DNA from: Aspergillus flavus | Lineage: Eukaryota; Ascomycota; Eurotiomycetes; Eurotiales; Aspergillaceae | Length of the DNA: 64,000 nucleotides | Assembly (NCBI RefSeq): GCF_009017415.1 | Contig: NC_092409.1 | Location: forward strand, 3,968,001 to 4,032,000 | Direction: 5' to 3' | Shown: in pieces, positions 56,119 to 64,000 of the stretch | How the letters are laid out: every line of letters starts with the position of its first letter | Position numbering within the stretch: the first letter of the stretch is position 1 | Program-made: the position numbers and the translations under genes | Notes under the pieces: model-generated | The model's input: only the letters and a program-made list of their open reading frames with translations | The model's database searches: none | What the model was told of the DNA's origin: nothing

Positions 56119-57492
56119 ATTTGGCGCCTTCACTGGTGTAGGAGGAGCAAACCCATTAGGCACGCTGTTAGACATATTGTTTGGTGCTGGTGCATTACTA
56201 GGAGAAGGCTGTCCAAGTTGCTGTGAAGCGTCAAAACTTGGACTTGGCTTCACAGATGGTGACTGAAACTGCATGCCTGAGGGGTCACTAGGTTGTCGCG
56301 GTAGCGAACTTTGCTGCATCTGATCCGCGTACTGTTTCTGCTGTGTGCTAAGGAAAGCTTGCTCATAAGCAGCAAGGTTTCGCTGGTAGTGCTCCCGAAT
56401 CTCTTGTACGGCCATCGGAAACTGCATCGGGGGATATTGAAGCTGTTGAGCTATTACCGGCCACATGTTCGCAGCGTTGATCTTCTTTGACCCACCCAGC
56501 TTCATAACGGTAGCGTATAATTGCACCAAATTGATCGGGCGCCCACAGACAATGGGATTCGGATCCAGAGGTAGGTTTCGCGACATCATAAATTTCTGCA
56601 ACGACCTCATAAAACCTTCCGGGTTGGGAGGTTTCGACATCGTCTGCTGCATCTGTCTGATGGCCGCCATTTGTTGAGGGTTGGCCATGGCGTTCATACC
56701 AGCCGCGACGGGACGCCCTGCCAGAGCGGGGTTCATATTTATCGGACGGCCTTGGTTCTGCATTTGAAGAGCGTGTATTCGCTGTTGCTGCTGCTGTTGT
56801 TGGGCAGCCATCGCCTGGTATCCCTGTGGCATGCCACTGAAATGCGCTTGCATCGGTGCTTGCACACCGGCGGAAGTCATCGCGGTTGCAGGCGAAAACT
56901 GCCCTCCCATACCCTGGGGGAATGGTTGACCAGGAATGAACGAGCTATTTTGCGGGGTGTTGACTCTACTCGGATGATCCGGCTGCGACGGCGACATGTG
57001 GGGCCCAACATGAGGACCAGCGGGAGAGAATGGACTGGGGGACGCTGTTCCCATTCTTTGCACACCATGTTGGTCGAAGTCCTGGATAATCGGTGACTGA
57101 CTGACATTTGGCGAAGTCCCTTGTTGAAGATGTTGGTACTGAGCAGGATGCGGGGCGAATTGTGTAGCGCCATTTGTCGGTCCTTGGTACCCAGGGAAAG
57201 GCACCTGGTGAGGCGTCTGCGATCGCGAGGCAGCTAGTCCACCTGGTGCTTGCCGGGGGGACATTGAGATGCCATCTTCGGGACGTGGGCGCTTGGACGG
57301 GATCACCTGGTTAGGATTGTGGAAACCAGGAGACGCATTTCGCGGCACGCCATTGAACATGCGCTGGAATTGGTTAGGGTCGGGAGTAGGAGATGCATGG
57401 AGGAATGCGGTGGAAGGATCTATAGTCGCCTGGTGAAAGGCACCATTATCATGGTTAGGGAGGTTCGAGGCGTCGGCTAGCCAGGCATTCAT
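54490..57492 (-). CDS. ARID-domain subunit of SWI/SNF (Swi1 type)
   Basis: A single exon of about 1,000 residues from the first ATG in frame (MNAWLADASNLPNHDNGAFH). The ARID DNA-binding domain at about residues 294-390 includes GFMRSLQKFMMSRNLPLDPN, PINLVQLYATVMKLGGSKKI and NMWPVIAQQLQYP. The N-terminal third is Pro/Gln/Asn/Met-rich; a run of about 19 glutamines, encoded by CAG and CAA at 56059-56115, follows the ARID domain, with a shorter run near 56784-56800. The C-terminal about 450 residues are helical and conserved-looking (PIEDPFKPMVLPESKLHGPV, NMLLRNNQNTLDFMKDTVIY), matching the armadillo-like Swi1/ARID1 C-terminal core. The complex remodels nucleosomes. A splice acceptor (CTTGCAG at about 57519) just upstream would extend the frame as DGLVKPHDMNAW, so a short 5' coding exon may be missing from this model. 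Confidence 0.92.
56059..56115 (-). repeat. CAG/CAA repeat encoding a glutamine run
   Basis: Nineteen CAG or CAA codons in a row on the coding (minus) strand, in blocks of each codon. It lies between the ARID domain and the C-terminal core of the Swi1-type protein and may vary in length between strains. Confidence 0.85.
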
Positions 57493-58827
57493 GTCGTGTG
57501 GTTTTACCAACCCATCTGCAAGGTGAAAGCTGTCAGACTTTATGAGACATAAGAATAGAGACTGATTTCAATCATCAATAAGTATCAACAATAGATGCGA
57601 TATCAAAGCCATCATGGTTCCAGATAGAAAGATGATTAGCTGAAAATCGATCAATTGTCGTTTTGGGGGTTCTAGACGCGTCAAGCCGGAGTGTGAGGCG
57701 AGTCGCGCCTTGGTCTGCGACACCGAACACACTACAGTCTGGGCCGACATGGAAGTGAAGTAGAGGATGGGTAGGATAAACTGGGGTAGGAAACTGTTTC
57801 TTTGTAGACAAAGGAACAGTAATGATGTACATACCGACAAGGCTGGACAACTAAAATGCCGACTCACAAGCGGAGGATGGAAAGCCGGTCCCGAAATGGT
57901 AGCGGTTCGAAGGCCTGAGAGAGGTTGCGAAGATGTGAGGTCACGGGACCATGGGCGCCACAGGCAGACAAAAGTACCTGGTGTAATAACAGACTAACGA
58001 GCTGGGGACAGGAACCATTAGCAAATAGCAGGAGTAGGGTAGCTTCTAGACTAATACAAGAGTGTACAAATAAGATAAAAATAATAAATAAGAATTATGG
58101 GTAAGCCATCAAACAATCAGAAACTATCATTTGGAGCGTGCGTGATAGACCCGAAGAATGGAGAGACGGGTAGCAGTGCGTGGCCACAGTTGGTGCAAGC
58201 GTGTGATAGGCAAAAAAAGGTAAACCCAATAACTGAAGACAAGCGGGTGGGAAGGAATGACATGACAGGCGTACCTGAATAATGACTGCAATAATCTGTA
58301 GGGCCGTGTTAAATGTTGTATTTTAATTTAGAATTTTTTTCGTTTTAATTTTAATTCCCCTACTGCCTTGGGGAGGAAAGGGAGATCGCTTGGAAGAAAG
58401 GAAAAGTGGAGGCACGGGGTAGATAGGCAGGAATGGAGACGGGCGTGGAGAGAGAAACGGACGCCTCAGGAGTCAAAGGCAGCTAAGGACAAGAAACGGG
58501 ATAAGACAAAAAGGGAGGGTACATACGAAACTGGCGTATGACTTCCAGTAAGTTATTTTACCAGTGGGCAGCAAAACACAAGGAGAAGTCTCAGGCAGTC
58601 ATGAGCAGTCGGTTAGCATTGGCGGTAAAAGGGGAAAGAGAGGGAAAGCAGTAGGCGGAAAGCGGCGGCAAGACGAAAGAGGCTGGAGCTTAGGTAACAG
58701 CCATGGGTGGATCGATGGGTATCCCACTTTACCCCTTTCGGACATCCTGGTCAATCACAGGTTTGTTCCATGAGCATTTGACTTCGTCCAACTGATTTAG
58801 AGCATTCATCCTGAAGGACTTGGTCGG

Positions 58828-58864
<37 letters not shown>

Positions 58865-60379
58865 GTTCCCCTGGAGAGAACCTCTACCATTTTTTTTTCT
58901 TCACGCTGAGAAGTTGAGGTGGTTGTTGGAAGACTCGGTAGTACTAGTGATCCATTTAACTGGCCAAGATCAACTACTACCAAATTAGTAGTACGGTCTC
59001 AATCCGACCTGCTGGTGTGTCCAAGAAAGTAACCACTCGGGCATGTCTGTAACCTGTCAAAAGATACGGTGATGGTAATATGTTGAATGGTTTTGAATAT
59101 GTTAAAATAGTTCGGTTTCTGCTGGCTTGGGAGATCACCGAATCCTCAATTGCCTGGGTGGATGCATATGTGGGTGTCGAAATGGAGAGTGTGTTTGTGG
59201 TAAAGAGAAACTGCGTCAGGCAGAATCTTGGGAATGAGCTTTTCAGGAGGACCTGCAGACCGAGGAGCGCTAGATTGATGGAGGATGAAGAAAAAAAAAA
59301 AACCAAACATAAAAAAATATCATTGTGACAAGGAAATAGACGATGAGGGCACCTGATTCCCTTATAACAGTGTGCCATCAACTACTCCGTGCTAAGCCCA
59401 CCCAGTAAATCCGCCCAGTCTGAGTAGTCGATGTATGAATGGATAGATTGCGGACCGCACTTGTTATTCACTAGCCCTTGCACGCATCTATTTAATTTTA
59501 CATTGATCATGCTTTAGGTCTCTGTCTCTGTTTCCCTCTTTTCTGTTTTGAACAAGGGCCGTTCATTGTCCCACTTGCCACGTCCCGACGTTTCTCCACT
59601 ATATAATGGTATTTAGTTGGTAATAGATGATAGGTGTGAACCGGTACCATTAGTAGTCAACTAACACCATCGTTATGAGGGCACTATGGCTAGTTCGATT
59701 ATGATTTAGACTCTTTTCTGTGGTTCGGAGAACTCCCGGTTATTCAGTCAATCCCTTGAACCCAGATGATGGGGTATTGACGAGAATAAAACACAGATTG
59801 AAATATCGACGGAGCGACCATCGGCGATCTCTCACCATATATATAACCCCTCGGGATAACTACTGTACACACCACTCTATGGATAACAACACACCATGTA
59901 GGAACTATATATCAGATGCTATCTGATCGGCTCGAACTGTCTTGAGTTTACATGGGACAGTTATCTATAGTTATCTAAATTATAATAGAAGTAATGATCA
60001 GTGGCTACTTGTTGTATAGCACCAGGTTAAGGTATTTTGTGAATGAGAGATCGGGATTGTTTCTACGGAATGCAACACAGTCATTTGACATTCGATATGA
60101 TTCTCACAGATGCGTTGCCACATTGGGGCATTAGACACAGTTGCCCGGCAGTGACGCTGTACTAGTATTACTGCTAAATCTTGGGGCCGAGCTCCTACCC
60201 ACGTGACCGAAACCGTAAGCTACGTTGAGCCAGTTTGGTTATGATCAAAGCAAAAGCTCCGATTCCCTCAACACTACCTCGCCGTTAGATCTCTCGCTCA
60301 GATATCTCAGCCATCATTCATACACCCCTACGATCGAATTCTCAACGTTACCGCTTCTTACCTGTGTTAGATTTCCACC
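57493..60379. promoter_or_regulatory. 2.9-kb divergent region, swi1 / rpt3
   Basis: No supported gene. Near swi1, several overlapping frames at 57568-57997 may hide a 5' non-coding or short coding exon. A TC dinucleotide repeat lies at about 58829-58862. CACGTG at 60200-60205 lies about 175 bases before the rpt3 start. Sequence from 59000 to 60100 is AT-rich with no recognisable feature. Confidence 0.5.
58829..58862. repeat. TC dinucleotide microsatellite
   Basis: About 16 TC units with one TTTC interruption. It lies midway between the divergent swi1 and rpt3 genes. Confidence 0.85.
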
Positions 60380-61932
60380 ATGGGAGACGTCGCCGTGGAG
60401 AATCCGGCGAACAACGTCACGCCTCATACCAAGCCGGCACCATTGGATACCATCCCCAACATAGACTCAATCGAAGGCACAGGGACTGATGGAGGCGACG
60501 AATATGCTACTTTGAAGAAACTCCAGAGACATTTAGAGTATGTTGGAAACGGAAAGTCCCCATGGTCTGTACTGACGCTTCAATAGATACATCCAGCTCC
60601 AGGAGGAGTACATCAAGGATGAGCAAAGGCAAGCTAGTATTATCCCCCCACCTCAGCGGCGATATTTTTAACACCGAACTCGAACAATAGGAGCCTGAAA
60701 AGAGAACTTGTTCGTGCACAGGAAGAAATTAAGCGGATACAAAGTGTTCCCTTGGTTATAGGCCAGTTCATGGAGGCGATTGACCAGAAGTACGGCCCAA
60801 ATTGCATTTGATAGAGGGGACCTTGCTAATGGAGATTTTCCAGTACCGGAATCGTGCAATCGTCAACCGGCTCGAATTATGTCGTCCGGATTCTATCCAC
60901 GCTCGACCGCGAGAAGCTCAAACCATCGTCCTCGGTCGCTCTCCATCGCCACTCCAACGCCCTTGTCGATATCCTACCTCCAGAGGCCGACTCCTCCATC
61001 GCTATGTTAGGCGAAAATGAGAAACCAGACGTCACGTATGCCGATGTTGGTGGACTTGATATGCAGAAGCAGGAAATCCGCGAGGCAGTGGAATTGCCAT
61101 TGACGCACTTCGACCTGTACAGGCAAATCGGTGGGTTGATAAAATTGAATGAGCTGTGGATTGTGCAGTATTACTTACTATCGCAGGTATCGATCCTCCT
61201 CGTGGTGTCCTGCTATACGGCCCTCCCGGAACAGGTAAGACTATGCTGGTCAAGGCGGTGGCGAATAGCACAACTGCCAGCTTCATCCGAGTAAACGGCT
61301 CCGAGTTTGTCCAGAAGTACTTGGGTGAAGGTCCTCGCATGGTCCGTGATGTGTTCAGGATGGCCCGGGAGAATGCCCCCGCTATTATCTTCATCGACGA
61401 AATCGACGCCATTGCCACAAAGCGTTTCGACGCCCAAACTGGTGCCGATCGTGAGGTTCAACGTATTCTTCTGGAACTCCTCAACCAGATGGATGGTTTT
61501 GAGCAATCGAGCAATGTTAAGGTCATTATGGCTACTAACCGGGCCGATACTTTGGATCCTGCTCTGCTGCGTCCAGGTCGTCTGGACCGAAAGATCGAGT
61601 TCCCCTCTCTTCGTGATCGGCGAGAGCGTCGGTTGATTTTCACCACCATCGCATCTAAGATGTCCTTGTCCCCTGAGGTCGACCTTGACTCGCTGATTGT
61701 GCGTAATGAACCCTTGTCTGGTGCTGTCATTGCCGCCATCATGCAGGAGGCTGGTCTACGAGCCGTGCGGAAGAACCGGTACAACATTATCCAATCTGAC
61801 CTTGAGGATGCTTACGCTGCCCAAGTGAAGACTGGACAAGAAGCGGACAGGTATGTTATTTCATTCAGTTATGTTACCCCGTTTATGACACCCTACTAAC
61901 CACCTATCTGCAGGCTTGAGTTCTACCGGTAA
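60380..61932 (+). CDS. 26S proteasome ATPase Rpt3 (PSMC4 type)
   Basis: About 420 residues from six exons. The N-terminus [20 protein letters not shown] leads to a coiled coil ([40 protein letters not shown]) and an OB domain ([17 protein letters not shown]). The AAA module has Walker A GPPGTGKT, Walker [12 protein letters not shown], the ARG finger region [14 protein letters not shown] and MEAIDQ-type pore-side motifs. It ends EADRLEFYR, whose FYR is the HbYX-type tail that docks into the 20S alpha ring; Rpt3 carries such a tail in yeast. The second intron (60629-60690) uses a GC donor (AAAG|GCAAGC), because only this joins DEQR to SLKRE in frame. Other introns lie at 60537-60586, 60790-60841, about 61131-61188 and about 61852-61913. 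No PACE-type element was seen upstream. Confidence 0.95.
60629..60690 (+). other. GC-AG intron in rpt3
   Basis: A 62-nt intron beginning GCAAGC and ending ACAATAG. The exon end AAAG and the GCAAGC form match the consensus for GC-donor introns. The nearest GT (60636, GTATTATC) would lead to a stop codon soon after the same acceptor. Confidence 0.85.
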
Positions 61933-62877
61933 ATGGGGTATATTTATTTTTGGTAGTAATTAATGAGCTAGAAATGCCCAATCACGTGGCGAAAGGGTAT
62001 TCATGCAGTTGTAACGTCAAGCTTCAGACTCTTATAACATATGTAGGAAAATGATTGATGTGTTTTGAGGTGCCCACCGTGGTGAAGCAGGAGGAAGTAC
62101 GTGTAATGACTCGATCAAATGAGGGTATCTCTACTAGTAGTACGTAGTCTCATAGCTCCGCCTCGGCTACCTATCGGGGGTCGGCAGTGCAGCTCCACTT
62201 GTGATTGTGACTTGTACCTATGAGTCCCGCCAAGGTTACGGTTACTAGGTACTCTGTAGATAGGCGGCGATCCTTGCGCGGATGTACATTGTAGGTACAT
62301 GGATAGTATGTACTGTACATACCGTCATTTAGTAAGGCAACTAACTAACTTATCAGCCTAGCTCCCGAGACGGCCTTACATCATCCGCAGCGGCAATCAG
62401 CTCCACACCCTTGGATAGTGATAAGAGACACAAGGAGTTCTGAGTATGGTATTATAAGTGCAGTGAGTTGGGATGAAACAGAGAGATAGAGGGAATACTC
62501 CTATTTATCAATGAACGTATACAGACATACCCCAGCAGCGTTCCTGGCGGTATTGTAAAAGGGCCGTACCTTGGAGATCAAGTGATGAGACACCCGTGAT
62601 GCAGGAACTCCACTTCAATCCAATGACGCATCGAGTTGCTCCCTGATTGGTTGATACGCAGGTCGCTCCGCAACCGGTCCGCATCACCTCACTTCCCTCC
62701 CCCAGACCTGGAGGTACCTCTCCCGTCCTTCTCTCCCTCTCCATCCCATCATCTATCCCTCTCCAGACCCTGATTGTATTTCATCATTCCTATCGTCCCA
62801 TATTAATAGAGTATTGCTAGTTTTCTTTTGATTTCGTCTGTTGAGGTGCTGCTTTTTTGTCGCCGTTGTCGCCCACC
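61933..62877. promoter_or_regulatory. Intergenic: rpt3 3' end and protease promoter
   Basis: About 945 bases in a head-to-tail arrangement. CACGTG at 61983-61988 lies just after rpt3. About 62190-62320 has several GTAC/TAGGTAC words (two short GTACAT repeats). CT-rich DNA before 62800 is probably the protease leader. No gene is seen. Confidence 0.5.

Positions 62878-64000
<1,123 letters not shown>

Overview
The window is nuclear DNA from a filamentous ascomycete, most likely order Eurotiales (Aspergillus/Penicillium type). The genes have short GT-AG introns (about 50-110 nt), intergenic stretches of 0.3-3.8 kb, and pyrimidine-rich leaders. The proteins match Aspergillus-type orthologues: AtfA, an Ace2/Swi5-type zinc-finger protein, a PepE-type vacuolar protease, and a fungal grainyhead/CP2 factor. 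No ribosomal RNA, convincing tRNA, intact transposon or CRISPR array was seen. I reconstructed gene models by hand from splice sites and reading frames.

Layout, left to right. 1-3.3 kb: no supported gene. 3.3-5.9 kb: CP2/grainyhead factor (+). 5.9-9.7 kb: gene-poor. 9.7-10.6 kb: secreted Ser/Thr-rich, probably GPI-anchored protein (+). 11.1-15.2 kb: vps41 (-), divergent from a mitochondrial RMND1/DUF155 protein (+, 15.5-16.9 kb). 17.5-19.1 kb: RNase T2 (+). 19.9-22.2 kb: Ace2-like regulator (-). 23.6-24.2 kb: ubiquitin-S27a fusion (+), convergent with a GH18 chitinase (-, 24.5-26.0 kb). 28.7-29.5 kb: unrecognised four-exon gene (-). 31.2-40.8 kb: a run of minus-strand genes (20S proteasome alpha1, WKF-domain nucleolar-type protein, GCP3, AtfA). 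43.3-46.6 kb: macro-domain protein (+), 5-hydroxyisourate hydrolase (-), Get3 (+), then a decayed kinase fragment. 49.1-49.6 kb: small two-exon gene (+). 50.6-53.2 kb: eIF3e (-) divergent from mitoribosomal mL49 (+). 54.5-57.5 kb: ARID subunit of SWI/SNF (-). 60.4-61.9 kb: proteasome ATPase Rpt3 (+). 62.9 kb to the end: vacuolar aspartic protease (+), cut by the window edge.

The content is mostly housekeeping: protein turnover (ubiquitin fusion, alpha1, Rpt3, PepE-type protease, Vps41), translation (S27a, eIF3e, mL49), microtubule nucleation (GCP3), tail-anchored protein insertion (Get3) and transcription (CP2, Ace2-like, AtfA, Swi1). Chitinase, CP2 and Ace2-like genes share a link to cell wall or cell separation, but nothing shows they are co-regulated. 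There is no biosynthetic cluster. I did not find a clearly new multi-gene system. The points most worth checking are gene-structure oddities (a GC-AG intron, in-frame skippable exons and a stopless intron at catalytic or RING regions, tiny first coding exons), a PTS2-like peroxisomal signal on the urate-pathway enzyme, a kinase relic abutting get3, and two small uncharacterised genes.
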